Shown piece by piece: positions 1-7,715 of a stretch of DNA of 29,354 bases. Numbering within the stretch: the stretch's first letter is position 1; each line of letters starts with the position of its first letter. Origin of the DNA: DASXRC01 sp036506495 (GTDB lineage: Bacteria > Actinomycetota > Actinomycetes > Mycobacteriales > Micromonosporaceae); the NCBI GenBank assembly GCA_036506495.1, contig DASXRQ010000142.1:1-29354 (forward strand), written 5' to 3'. The position numbers were made by a program, and so were the translations under genes. The notes beneath the pieces were generated by a model. It was not told the DNA's origin. It worked only from the letters and a program-made list of their open reading frames with translations, and did no database searches.

Positions 1-446
1 TGCGAGAGCGCGGCTATCAACGCCCTGCCCACCGAGGCGTAGTGCGCGGGGCGAGTGCCGTACTTGCGGTGGTCGCGGCCGAGCTGCTTCAGCCGCTCCG
101 TCAGCTCGGACCGGTCCGCGTCCTGGACCAGCGCGAGGAGCGCGGCGAGCAGCCGGTCGCGCTGTTCGTTCATGTTTTCCGGAAACAGCGCGCGCAGGTG
201 TGGATTGTCGGCGAACAGCTCCTCGTAGAACAACGCCACCAGCTCGTGCGCCATCGGGACCACGACCCTAAGGCTGGCCTCGAGCGTCGCCTGGTCACCC
301 CAGTCCGGCTCCGACGTGCCACCCGTACGAGGCTCCGCCAACCCGCCAACGCCGCCCCGGCGCAGTCTCAGCCCGTGCTCCCACGCCAGCCATTGATCAT
401 AGGCTTCGATGTCGACGTCCGGTCTCCCCTGGTCCCCCGGCCACAC
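1..446 (-). CDS. Globin-domain protein, 5' part only (flavohemoglobin-like)
   Basis: This is the first ~148 codons of a gene running off the left edge. It starts at GTG (444-446), the first usable start after an in-frame TAG that lies inside the tandem repeat upstream. The N-terminus contains DQWLAWEHG, and then, reading left, ASLRVVVPMAHELVALFYEE, LFADNPHLRALFP, QRDRLLAALLALV, LKQLGRDHRKYG and HYASVGRALIAAL. This is the helix A-to-F pattern of a bacterial globin. The His in GRDHRKYG is at the position of the proximal haem ligand in flavohemoglobin globins. In actinobacteria such domains often continue into an FAD/NAD(P)H reductase module and act in nitric oxide or oxygen chemistry, but that part lies outside the window, so the full architecture is inferred. 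No strong ribosome binding site precedes the GTG. Confidence 0.8.
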   Translation of the reverse strand, partial: MWPGDQGRPDVDIEAYDQWLAWEHGLRLRRGGVGGLAEPRTGGTSEPDWGDQATLEASLRVVVPMAHELVALFYEELFADNPHLRALFPENMNEQRDRLLAALLALVQDADRSELTERLKQLGRDHRKYGTRPAHYASVGRALIAALS

Positions 447-476
447 GGCGCCTACGGTATCGGCGACGCCCGCCGA

Positions 477-524
477 AGGCTAGGCCGCCGAGAGGCTAGG
501 CCGCGGAGAGGCTAGGCCGCCGAG
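477..524. repeat. Three tandem copies of a 16-bp unit
   Basis: The unit AGGCTAGGCCGCCGAG occurs at 477-492, 493-508 (one mismatch, CGG for CCG) and 509-524. Each copy carries CTA, that is TAG on the minus strand. The third copy contains the stop codon of the HxlR gene (512-514), and the first supplies the in-frame stop upstream of the globin gene. Slippage duplication of the gene's 3' end is the simplest origin. Confidence 0.9.
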
Positions 525-976
525 CCCCGCAGCCCGGGGCCGGGCCGCACGTCAACCTGCTCGGGTCCGACCGCCTCACCGCAGACCGTGCACACCAGCT
601 CGATACGCAGCGTGCCGCCGCAGCCGTGGTGGCGGGTGAGCCGCGGCGGACCGGCGGGGGACGCGAGGTGCCGGTCGCCCCAATGCATCAACGAGATCAG
701 CGGTACGGCGAGTTCGCGACCCATCGTGGTCAGCTCGTACTCGTAGCGGGGTGGCCGCTCCTGGTAGGGCACGCGCTCGAGCACGCCCGCGTCGACGAGG
801 CGGTTGAGCCGGTCGGTGAGCACGTTGCGAGCCACGCCGAGACTCTTCTGGAGGTCATCGAAGCGGCGCAGCCCGAGGAGGGCGTCGCGCACGATCAGCA
901 GCGTCCACCGCTCGCCGAGCACCTCGAGCGTGCGGGCGATCGAGCACACCTGATCGTCGTAGGTACGGCCCAGCAT
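512..976 (-). CDS. HxlR-family winged-helix transcriptional regulator
   Basis: A 154-residue one-component regulator. The N-terminus DQVCSIARTLEVLGERWTLL, followed by RDALLGLRRFDDLQKSLGVA and NVLTDRLNRLVDAGVLERV, is the canonical HxlR/DUF24 helix-turn-helix and wing (about residues 10-90). The C-terminal part has a CGG...CTVCGEAVG segment with three cysteines that could bind metal or sense thiol stress; that role is inferred. The ATG at 974-976 is used because the HxlR fold begins right after it; an in-frame GTG slightly upstream is an alternative. The gene is divergent from the MFS exporter at 1067, with palindromes in the shared promoter, so it most likely represses that exporter and possibly itself. 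Its stop codon lies in the 16-bp tandem repeat. Confidence 0.92.
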   Translation of the reverse strand: MLGRTYDDQVCSIARTLEVLGERWTLLIVRDALLGLRRFDDLQKSLGVARNVLTDRLNRLVDAGVLERVPYQERPPRYEYELTTMGRELAVPLISLMHWGDRHLASPAGPPRLTRHHGCGGTLRIELVCTVCGEAVGPEQVDVRPGPGLRGSAA

Positions 977-996
977 CAGCCCAGCGTAGCCGAGCC

Positions 997-1044
997 AGTT
1001 GCGTGAAACAACTTTCTGGCCTAGCGTGAGTTTCGTCAAGCAAC
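997..1044. promoter_or_regulatory. Divergent promoter with inverted repeats (likely HxlR operator)
   Basis: AGTTG(N7)CAACT at 997-1013 is a perfect 5-bp-arm palindrome. A second, wider imperfect symmetry pairs GTTGCGTGAAAC (998-1009) with GTTTCGTCAAGCAAC (1030-1044). The sites lie between the divergent HxlR and MFS starts, where an HxlR dimer would be expected to bind. The protein-site match is inferred from position only. Confidence 0.5.
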
Positions 1045-1066
1045 GAACTCGGCGATGGAGGCGGCG

Positions 1067-2497
1067 ATGACGACGACGACCCGTCCGTGGCGGCTGTTCA
1101 CCATGATCTCCATCGGGGTGTTCGCCTCGGTGCTCGATCTGTTCATCGTCAACATCGCGTTCCCGGACCTGCAGCGGGACTTCCCGGGCACGAGCCTGAG
1201 CCAGCTGTCCTGGGTCCTCAACGGGTACGCGGTCGTGTTCGCCGCCCTGCTCGTCCCGGCCGGCCGCCTGGTCGACCTGTACGGGCGCCGCCGCGGCTTC
1301 CTCATCGGCCTCTCGCTGTTCACCCTCGCCTCGGCCGTCTGCGCCGTCGCCCCGAACGCCGAGCTGCTCATCGCGGCCCGCGTGCTGCAGGGCGCCGGCG
1401 CGGCCATCCTCACGCCAAGCTCGCTCGGTGTGGTCCTGCCCGCGTTCCCGGCGCGCAGCCGGCCGGCCGTCATCGCCGCCTGGGCCGCGGTCGGCGCGGT
1501 CGGTGCCGCGGCCGGCCCTGCGCTCGGCGGGCTGCTGGTCCAAGCCAGCTGGCGCTGGGTGTTCCTGGTCAACCTGCCGCTGGGGGTCCTCTCGATCTGG
1601 TACGCCGCCCGCCGGCTCGCCGAGTCGCGCGACAACACGGCCCGTGGCCTGCCCGACCTCACCGGCACGGCCGCGTTGATGCTCGGTATCGGCGCGCTGA
1701 CCCTCGCGCTCGTCGAGGGCCGCGACTGGGGCTGGGGGACGGCCGGCCCGATCGCCGCATTCGCCACAGCCGTGGCCGCCACGGCGGTCGCGGTGGTGCG
1801 CTCGACCCGGCACCCGGCTCCCGTCCTCGAGCTGAACATTCTGCGGGTGCCCGCGTTCGCGCTCGCGGTCGCCTCGGCGTTCGCCTTCTTCGCCGCGTTC
1901 GCCTCGCTGCTGCTCGCAGGCGTCCTGTTCCTGACGCAGGTCTGGGGCCAGTCGATCCTGCGGGCCGGCCTCGAGCTGTCCGTCGGACCGCTCGCGGCGC
2001 TCGCGTTCGCGATCGTCGCGAGCCGGATCGGTCCCCGCCTGGGGATGGCGACAATCGGAGCCGTGGGCGGCCTCCTGGTCGCGGCCGGCCTGGCGGTCAA
2101 CGCCGGCCGACTCGGCCTGACCCCCGACTATGTCGGCGCGTTCCTGCCGGGCCAGGTTCTCACCGGCGCCGGCGTCGGGCTGTCCATGCCCGCGTTCACG
2201 GCCGTGGCCGTCGGCGCGGTGACCCCGGCCCGGTTCGCGACGGCCATCGGCATCTCCGCGATGTTCCGGCAGGTCGGCGGCGCGCTCGGGGTCGCCGCGT
2301 TCGTCGCCGTCGTGGGCACGCCCGTGCGCGAACACGCCATCGAGGCGTACCGGCAGGGGTGGGCGTTGATGATCGCGGCGGCGCTGCTCGGGGGCCTGTT
2401 CATGCTGGCGGCGCGCCGCGCGCCGGCGTCCGCGGGCGGACACACCGAACCGACCGCGGCGGCGAGCCCCACCGCGGGCTTAGCCGCCCGGCCGTAG
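1067..2497 (+). CDS. MFS drug exporter, DHA2 (14-helix) type
   Basis: A 476-residue multi-pass membrane protein. Visible MFS signatures are GRLVDLYGRRRGF after helix 2 (motif A), LQGAGAAILTPSSL (motif B region) and GPALGGLLVQASWRWVFLVN (motif C and the DHA2 antiporter signature). Hydrophobic segments continue to the C-terminus in numbers fitting 14 helices. Such proteins export drugs or dyes using the proton gradient. The ATG at 1067 is chosen because GGAG lies six bases upstream; an in-frame ATG at 1055 would add four residues but has no clear ribosome binding site. It is divergent from the HxlR regulator and overlaps the convergent prpE-like gene by 18 bp at its 3' end. The substrate cannot be told from sequence. 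Confidence 0.93.
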   Translation: MTTTTRPWRLFTMISIGVFASVLDLFIVNIAFPDLQRDFPGTSLSQLSWVLNGYAVVFAALLVPAGRLVDLYGRRRGFLIGLSLFTLASAVCAVAPNAELLIAARVLQGAGAAILTPSSLGVVLPAFPARSRPAVIAAWAAVGAVGAAAGPALGGLLVQASWRWVFLVNLPLGVLSIWYAARRLAESRDNTARGLPDLTGTAALMLGIGALTLALVEGRDWGWGTAGPIAAFATAVAATAVAVVRSTRHPAPVLELNILRVPAFALAVASAFAFFAAFASLLLAGVLFLTQVWGQSILRAGLELSVGPLAALAFAIVASRIGPRLGMATIGAVGGLLVAAGLAVNAGRLGLTPDYVGAFLPGQVLTGAGVGLSMPAFTAVAVGAVTPARFATAIGISAMFRQVGGALGVAAFVAVVGTPVREHAIEAYRQGWALMIAAALLGGLFMLAARRAPASAGGHTEPTAAASPTAGLAARP

Positions 2498-4363
2498 CAG
2501 CGGGCGCAGCGCCTCGAGCGCGGCCGGATCGTCGATTGTGGACGGCACGGGCTCGTCCCGGCCGGCGGCCAGCCCGCGCATGGTCTTGCGCAGGATCTTG
2601 CCGGACCGGGTCTTCGGCAGCGCGGCGACGACGTCGACGGTCCGCAGCGCCGCGATGGCGCCGATCTGTTCGCGTACCCGCCGAATGAGCTCGTCCCGCA
2701 GCGTGTTCGCGTCGGCGTCCGCGCCTGCCTTGAGCACGACGAAGGCCCGGGGCACCTGACCCTTGAGCTCGTCGTAGACGCCGATGACCGCGCACTCGGC
2801 CACCGCCGGGTGGCCGGCCACCACCTCCTCGATGGCGCCGGTCGACAGCCGGTGCCCGGCGACGTTGATGACGTCGTCGATGCGTCCCATGACGAACAGG
2901 TAGCCGTCCTCGTCCCGGTGGCCGCCGTCGCCGGTGAGGTAGTAGCCGGGGTGGGCGGACAGGTACGACTCGATGAACCGTTCGTCGTCGCCCCACAGCG
3001 TGGGCAGCGTACCCGGCGGGAGGGGCAGCCGGACGACGATCTCGCCCTCCTCGCCGGTCGGCACGGGTTCGCCCGACGCGTCGACGATCCGAACGTCGTA
3101 CCCGGGCACGGCCATCGTCGCCGACCCCGGGTGCGTCGGCATCGGCTCGAGGCCCATCAGGTTCGCCGCCACCGGCCAGCCCGTCTCGGTCTGCCACCAG
3201 TGGTCGACGACCGGCACGCCCAGCCGGTCGACCGCCCAGCGGTAGGTCTCGGGGTCGAGCCGCTCGCCGGCCAGGAACAGATACCGGAAGCCGGACAGGT
3301 CGTGCCGGGCGAGGTGCGTGCCCTCGGGGTCCTCGCGGCGGATCGCCCGGAACGCCGTCGGCGCGGTGAACAGCGTCTTCACGCCGTGCTCCGCGATCAC
3401 CCGCCAGAACGCGCCCGCGTCGGGCGTGCCGACCGGCTTGCCCTCGTACAGTACGGTCGTGCAGCCGGTGATCAGCGGCGCGTACACGATGTACGAATGC
3501 CCGACCACCCAGCCGATGTCGGACGCCGCCCAGTACACCTCGCCCGGGTGGGTGTCGTAGACGTTGCCCATGCTCCAGCGCAGCGCGACGGCGTGGCCGC
3601 CGTTGTCGCGCACCACGCCCTTCGGGCGCGCGGTCGTGCCGGACGTGTAGAGGATGTAGAGCGGATCGGTCGCCGCGACGGGCACGCAGTCGGTGGGCTC
3701 GGCCGTGGACATCGCCTCGGTCCAGTCGACGTCCCGGCCGGGCACGAGCGACGCCGTCGCCTCCGGGCGTTGCAGGATCACACAGGCCCGCGGTGCGTGA
3801 CCGGCCATGTCGATCGCCTTGTCGAGGATCGGCTTGTACTCGAGCACGCGCGCGACCTCGATGCCGCACGAGGCGGAGACGATGACCTTCGGCGTGGCGT
3901 CGTCGATGCGCACCGCCAGCTCGTGCGCGGCGAACCCGCCGAACACGACCGAGTGCACCGCGCCGAGCCGCGCGCACGCCAGCATGGCGACGACCGCCCC
4001 GGGCACCATCGGCATGTAGATGACGACCCGGTCGCCGCGCTCCACGCCGAGCCCACGGAGCACGCCGGCGAACCGCGCGACCTCGTCCCGCAGTTGCGCG
4101 TACGTGAGCGTCCGGCCGGTGCCGGTCACCGGGCTGTCGTAGACCAGCGCGGGCTGGTCGCCACGCCCGTCGCGGACGTGCCGGTCCACCGCGTTGAAGC
4201 AGGTGTTCAGCTCCGCGTCGGGAAACCAGCGGTAGAACGGCGGGTTCGAGTCGTCGCGGATGGCCGTCGGGGGCCGCACCCACTCGATGTCCGCGGCCGC
4301 CTCACCCCAGAAAGCCTCCGGATCCTCGATGCTGCGACGGTACGCGTCGGCATAGCGACCCAT
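2480..4363 (-). CDS. prpE: Propionyl-CoA synthetase (PrpE-like acyl-CoA ligase)
   Basis: A 627-residue AMP-forming acyl-CoA ligase, the usual PrpE length. It converts propionate (possibly acetate) and ATP to the acyl-adenylate and then the CoA thioester in the cytosol. Diagnostic stretches are SVVFGGFA, YTSGTTARPKGVVRDNGG (P-loop), WVVGHSYIVYAPL, WWQTETGWP, GYYLTGDGG, INVAGHRLSTGAIEE and KTRSGKILRKTMR with the catalytic lysine near residue 589. The end STIDDPAALEALRPLL matches PrpE rather than Acs. The P-loop has Ala where Gly is usual after SGTT. The start at 4361-4363 has GGGAG seven bases upstream. It lies 50 bp downstream of the MarR gene in the same direction and could be co-transcribed with it. 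No methylcitrate-cycle genes are in view. Confidence 0.9.
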   Translation of the reverse strand: MGRYADAYRRSIEDPEAFWGEAAADIEWVRPPTAIRDDSNPPFYRWFPDAELNTCFNAVDRHVRDGRGDQPALVYDSPVTGTGRTLTYAQLRDEVARFAGVLRGLGVERGDRVVIYMPMVPGAVVAMLACARLGAVHSVVFGGFAAHELAVRIDDATPKVIVSASCGIEVARVLEYKPILDKAIDMAGHAPRACVILQRPEATASLVPGRDVDWTEAMSTAEPTDCVPVAATDPLYILYTSGTTARPKGVVRDNGGHAVALRWSMGNVYDTHPGEVYWAASDIGWVVGHSYIVYAPLITGCTTVLYEGKPVGTPDAGAFWRVIAEHGVKTLFTAPTAFRAIRREDPEGTHLARHDLSGFRYLFLAGERLDPETYRWAVDRLGVPVVDHWWQTETGWPVAANLMGLEPMPTHPGSATMAVPGYDVRIVDASGEPVPTGEEGEIVVRLPLPPGTLPTLWGDDERFIESYLSAHPGYYLTGDGGHRDEDGYLFVMGRIDDVINVAGHRLSTGAIEEVVAGHPAVAECAVIGVYDELKGQVPRAFVVLKAGADADANTLRDELIRRVREQIGAIAALRTVDVVAALPKTRSGKILRKTMRGLAAGRDEPVPSTIDDPAALEALRPLLRPGG

Positions 4364-4413
4364 GGCGGCACTCCCTTCGCCGATCCCGCCCACGGTAACG
4401 CCAATCCGGCGAG

Positions 4414-4893
4414 CTAGCGCCTGGGGCGGGGGAGCGACCGGATCCGCGCGACCTGCTCCTCCTGCAGCGCGCGGCCGCGGTCCAGGTAGTCCATGAGCAA
4501 CCGCAGATCGGCCGCGGTGTACCGGGCGGTCATGTCCTCACCGGCGGCGGCGAGCGGTCCGTAGATGTCCGTGGCCGCGGCGACGACCGACTCCGTCGGG
4601 CGCACGATGACGCGGCGGCGGTCGGCCGGGTCGGCGGACCGGGTCAGGTAGCCGAGCCGCTCCAGCCGGTCCAACATCGCGGTGACGCTTCCGGTGGTGA
4701 GGCCGAGTCGCTCGGCCAGCAGACCGGGCGTTGCCGACTCCACCTCGATGAGAACGTCGAGGCAGCGCAGGTCGGTCCGGTTGACGCCGAGGTGCGCGGC
4801 GACGGCCTCGTCCAACGCGTCCACGGCCCGCTGGAACGCCCGCACGCTCGCGCCCAGCGCGTCCCGAAGGTCATCCTTCATTCCTCTTGACAT
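4414..4893 (-). CDS. MarR-family transcriptional regulator
   Basis: A 159-residue dimeric winged-helix regulator. The core LRCLDVLIEVESATPGLLAE, LGLTTGSVTAMLDRLERLGY and the wing RSADPADRRRVIVRPT (about residues 42-105) is classical MarR, flanked by helices for dimerisation. The start at 4893 has AGAAG five bases upstream. An ATG at 4881 (MKDDLRDAL) is possible and would shorten it by four residues. It is divergent from a glycosyltransferase gene, and two matching palindromes lie across the shared promoter, so it probably represses itself and the glycosyltransferase until a ligand releases it. prpE follows 50 bp downstream and may share its transcript. The inducer is unknown. Confidence 0.92.
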   Translation of the reverse strand: MSRGMKDDLRDALGASVRAFQRAVDALDEAVAAHLGVNRTDLRCLDVLIEVESATPGLLAERLGLTTGSVTAMLDRLERLGYLTRSADPADRRRVIVRPTESVVAAATDIYGPLAAAGEDMTARYTAADLRLLMDYLDRGRALQEEQVARIRSLPRPRR

Positions 4894-4915
4894 TCAAGCT
4901 TCTTGTCTCTCAAGA
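4886..4915. promoter_or_regulatory. Tandem CTTG-N5-CAAG palindromes (probable MarR operators)
   Basis: CTTGacattCAAG (4886-4898) and CTTGtctctCAAG inside TCTTGtctctCAAGA (4901-4915) share identical half-sites and spacer length, with centres 16 bp apart. The first contains a perfect TTGACA -35 element (4887-4892) for the plus-strand glycosyltransferase. The first site also overlaps the start codon of the marR-type gene. Half-sites of this CTTG/CAAG type are known for MarR proteins. Confidence 0.7.
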
Positions 4916-4954
4916 TAGCAGGTGGCCAAGAGAAGTGTAGAAGAGGAGAGGTTG

Positions 4955-6220
4955 ATGAGCCGCTTTCTGATCAGCACGATGCCCGCCGCCGGGCACGCCA
5001 ACCCGGCCGCCGCCGTCGCGGCCGCGCTCACCGCCCGCGGCCATGACGTGGCGTGGCACACCGGCAGGGCGTACCGCGAGACGGTCGAGCAGTCCGGCGC
5101 CAGGTTTGTCGCCGCCCGCCGTACGCCCAGCTTCGAAGAGCTGCCGGGCGAGCCCGAGCCCGGCACCCGGGGCGCCGCCGAGGCGGTGTCGGCGCTGCGC
5201 AGGCTGCTGGTGGACCGCATGGCCGGCCAGCTCGCCGACTACGAGGAGATCCTCCAGGAGTACGCCGCGGACGCGATCCTCGTCGACCTGTGTGCGCTCG
5301 GCGGGCGCGCCCTGCACGAGCGGACCGGCATCCCATGGGCGACGCTGGGCATCAGCCCGCTGACCGCGATCGGCCCGGACACTCCGCCGTTCGGCACCGG
5401 ATGGGCGCCGCCGAGCGGTCCGCTCGGGCGCCTGCGGATCCGCCTCTACAACGGGATCGGCGGCCTGTTCCTGCGCGGGCTGACCGCGGCGTACGGCGAG
5501 CGGCGGGCCGCGCTGGGCCTGCCTCCGCTGCCGCGCGGCGTGACCACGTTCGACCACATGATGTCGTCGGAGCTCCACCTTCAGGCCGCCACGCCGTCGA
5601 TCGAGTACCCGCGCCGGCCGTGGCCCGCCAACGTGCACCTGGTGGGGCCGCTGCTGCCGGCGGCGCCGTCGACCGTGGACACTCCACTGTGGTGGGACGA
5701 GCTCACGGTGGCGCGCACCGTCGTGCACGTCACGCAGGGGACGTACGCCACCGATCCGCGTGCGCTGACTCGCCCCGCGCTGGAGGCACTGGCCGACCTG
5801 GATGGGATCGTGGTCGTCACCACGCCCGAGCCGGACGCGCTGGGACCGGTGCCCGCCAACGCCCGGGTGGCGCCGTTCATCCCGCACGGGCTGTTGCTGC
5901 CGTACACCGACGCGATGGTCTCCAACGCCGGCTACAACGGGGTCAAGGCGGCGTTGGCGCACGGCGTACCGCTGGTGCTCGCGCCGTGGGGCAACGACCA
6001 GCCGGACGTCGCCGCGCGGATCGCGTGGGCCGGCGCGGCGGTGAACCTCCGCGAGCGGACCCCGACCGCGCCGGCCATCGGTGGCGCCGTGGCCCGGGTA
6101 CTCGCGGATCCGTCGTACCGCGCGGCGGCGCGCCGCATCGCCGACGAGTTCCGGGCGTACGGCACGGGGGAGCGGGCCGCGGTCCGGCTGGAGTCATTGG
6201 TGGCCAGCCGGGTTGGGTAG
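4955..6220 (+). CDS. Family 1 (MGT-like) glycosyltransferase
   Basis: A 421-residue GT-B fold cytosolic glycosyltransferase that would move a sugar from a nucleotide-sugar donor to a small acceptor. The N-terminus SRFLISTMPAAGHANPAAAV is the acceptor-side Rossmann start. The donor site appears near the C-terminus as PHGLLLPYTDAMVSNAGYNG, then ALAHGVPLVLAPWGNDQPDV, with the typical DQ pair. HxGGxGT is replaced by SNAGYNGVK, a variant seen in the MGT/YjiC branch. The ATG at 4955 follows GAGGAGAG; the GTG at 4922 would add 11 unlikely residues. It is divergent from, and presumably repressed by, the MarR protein. Members of this branch inactivate macrolides or modify flavonoid-like compounds, but the acceptor here is unknown. 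Confidence 0.88.
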   Translation: MSRFLISTMPAAGHANPAAAVAAALTARGHDVAWHTGRAYRETVEQSGARFVAARRTPSFEELPGEPEPGTRGAAEAVSALRRLLVDRMAGQLADYEEILQEYAADAILVDLCALGGRALHERTGIPWATLGISPLTAIGPDTPPFGTGWAPPSGPLGRLRIRLYNGIGGLFLRGLTAAYGERRAALGLPPLPRGVTTFDHMMSSELHLQAATPSIEYPRRPWPANVHLVGPLLPAAPSTVDTPLWWDELTVARTVVHVTQGTYATDPRALTRPALEALADLDGIVVVTTPEPDALGPVPANARVAPFIPHGLLLPYTDAMVSNAGYNGVKAALAHGVPLVLAPWGNDQPDVAARIAWAGAAVNLRERTPTAPAIGGAVARVLADPSYRAAARRIADEFRAYGTGERAAVRLESLVASRVG

Positions 6221-6249
6221 CGGCGCCGAGGCGGCCGCGGCCGGAGCGG

Positions 6250-7668
6250 TCAGGATCGTCTATTGAGGACGTCGGCCACCGTGGCGATCCCGTCCCGGAT
6301 CGCGCGCTCGCTGAGGTTGCCGAAGCCGAGCACCAGCTTGGGCGGCGTCGTAGCGTGCGTCGAGCGTTGGGCGCTCATGCCGTAAAGCCCGACCGACCGC
6401 GCCCGCGCCGCCCCGATCACGGCATCCTCGTCGGCCCCCTCCGGCAGGTGCGCCACGGCATGGAAGCCGGCGGAGAGACCGGTCAGGCGTACGCCCGGTG
6501 CGTGCTGGGCGAGTGCGTCCACGAGCGCCCCGCGCCGCTGGGCGTACACCGCTCGCATCCGGCGCAGGTGGCGGTCGAACCGACCCGACTGGATCAGGTG
6601 CGCGAGGGCCAGCTGGTCGAGCGCGGGCGAGCCCCGGTCACCGCGGATCTTCTCAGCGGCGACCGCGGGGGCCAGCGCCGGCGGGCACACGATCCACCCG
6701 AGCCGGACCGCCGGTGCGAGCGACTTGCTCACCGTGCCGAGCGCGACCACCCGGTCTGGCGCCAGGCCCTGGACCGCCCCGACCGGCTCCCGGTCGTACC
6801 GGAACTCGGCGTCGTAGTCGTCTTCCACGATCACGGCATCGTGCTCGACCGCCCAGGCGATCAGCGCGTGCCGCCGCTCCGGGGCGAGGACGACTCCGGT
6901 CGGCCATTGGTGGGCGGGTGTGACCACGACGGCGCGGGCACCGGTCGCGGCCAAGGCGTTCACGTCGATGCCGGCGTCGTCGACCGGGACGCGTGCCACC
7001 CGCACGCCCGCGAAGTCGGCGGCGAACGCGCTCGTCTCGTCGTACCCGGGATCCTCGAAGGCCACCCGGTCGATGCCGGCGCGGGCGAGCACTCGCAGCG
7101 TGACATTGAGCCCCTGCGCGAACCCGGCGCAGATGACGATGGCCTCCGGGTCCGCGGCCGCGCCGCGTACCCGACGGAGGTACGCCGCGAGCACTTCCCG
7201 GAGGACCGGGCTGCCGTGGGGGTGTCCATAGTCGAGGTCCGCCGTGGGCGCGACGCGCGCGGCCTCCCGCACCGACCACAGCCAGTCGCCGCGCGGGAAG
7301 CTCGGCAGATCGGGTACGCCGTAGCGGAAGTCGACGCGAAGCCGAGGCGGCGCGGCGCCGGGGGCCGGTCGGGCCGCCCGCGTCGGGGGAGGGCTCGCAC
7401 CGGCGGCCACCCTGGTGGCGGAGCCGATCCGGCTGCTCAGGTACCCCTCGGCCATGAGCTGGCCGTAGCACTCCTGCACCAGCCCGCGGGACACGCCGAG
7501 GGCGCTCGCGAGCTCGCGCGACGAGGGGAGCCGCTCGCCGACGCCGAGCCGGCCGGACCGGATCGCGTCGCGGAGCTCGCCCTCGAGCTGTGCCCGCAGG
7601 GGTTCGGGTCGCCGGCGGTCCACGGTCAACAACAGCTCCGGACTCAAACCGGACCACTCAATCGGCAT
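6250..7668 (-). CDS. MocR/PdxR-type GntR-aminotransferase regulator
   Basis: A 472-residue fusion of a GntR winged helix (about residues 20-90: LEGELRDAIRSGRLGVGERL, SRELASALGVSRGLVQECY, MAEGYLSSRIGSATRV) with a fold type I aminotransferase domain. PLP-domain marks include the Asp motif in VIVEDDYDAEFRYDREPVG and the PLP lysine in VALGTVSKSLAPAVRLGW, about residue 315. MocR proteins sense PLP or an amino-compound-PLP adduct and control vitamin B6, GABA, ectoine or transporter genes. The start at 7668 begins a normal MocR N-terminus (MPIEWSGLSPELLL); no good ribosome binding site precedes it, so the mRNA may be leaderless. It is divergent from an MFS transporter 47 bp away, its likely target. 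It ends 30 bp from the convergent glycosyltransferase. Confidence 0.92.
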   Translation of the reverse strand: MPIEWSGLSPELLLTVDRRRPEPLRAQLEGELRDAIRSGRLGVGERLPSSRELASALGVSRGLVQECYGQLMAEGYLSSRIGSATRVAAGASPPPTRAARPAPGAAPPRLRVDFRYGVPDLPSFPRGDWLWSVREAARVAPTADLDYGHPHGSPVLREVLAAYLRRVRGAAADPEAIVICAGFAQGLNVTLRVLARAGIDRVAFEDPGYDETSAFAADFAGVRVARVPVDDAGIDVNALAATGARAVVVTPAHQWPTGVVLAPERRHALIAWAVEHDAVIVEDDYDAEFRYDREPVGAVQGLAPDRVVALGTVSKSLAPAVRLGWIVCPPALAPAVAAEKIRGDRGSPALDQLALAHLIQSGRFDRHLRRMRAVYAQRRGALVDALAQHAPGVRLTGLSAGFHAVAHLPEGADEDAVIGAARARSVGLYGMSAQRSTHATTPPKLVLGFGNLSERAIRDGIATVADVLNRRS

Positions 7669-7715
7669 GGAATTGGAGCTTAGCGAGGGCCACTGGTCTC
7701 CGTAGCGTCGTGGAC
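7669..7715. promoter_or_regulatory. Short divergent promoter between MocR and MFS genes
   Basis: Only 47 bp separate the two start codons, so the promoters must overlap. TAGCGT at 7703-7708 lies close before the MFS start, at a distance that would suit a -10 element of a leaderless transcript. CCAC and GTGG flank this part symmetrically. No longer direct repeats of the kind usual for MocR operators were seen. Confidence 0.35.

Noticed and set aside
512..2443. Long minus-strand frame extending HxlR upstream through the MFS gene
   Set aside because: Only the last 154 codons look like protein. The upstream part is Arg/Gly/Asp-rich antisense sequence of the exporter gene.
6221..6249. GC-rich palindrome between the glycosyltransferase and MocR ends as a terminator
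   Set aside because: GGCCGCGGCC is a short self-complementary run with no loop or T-run and is expected by chance in such GC-rich DNA.
5053..7683. 876-codon plus-strand frame over the glycosyltransferase and MocR genes
   Set aside because: Low-complexity shadow frame; both genes have recognisable products in other frames.
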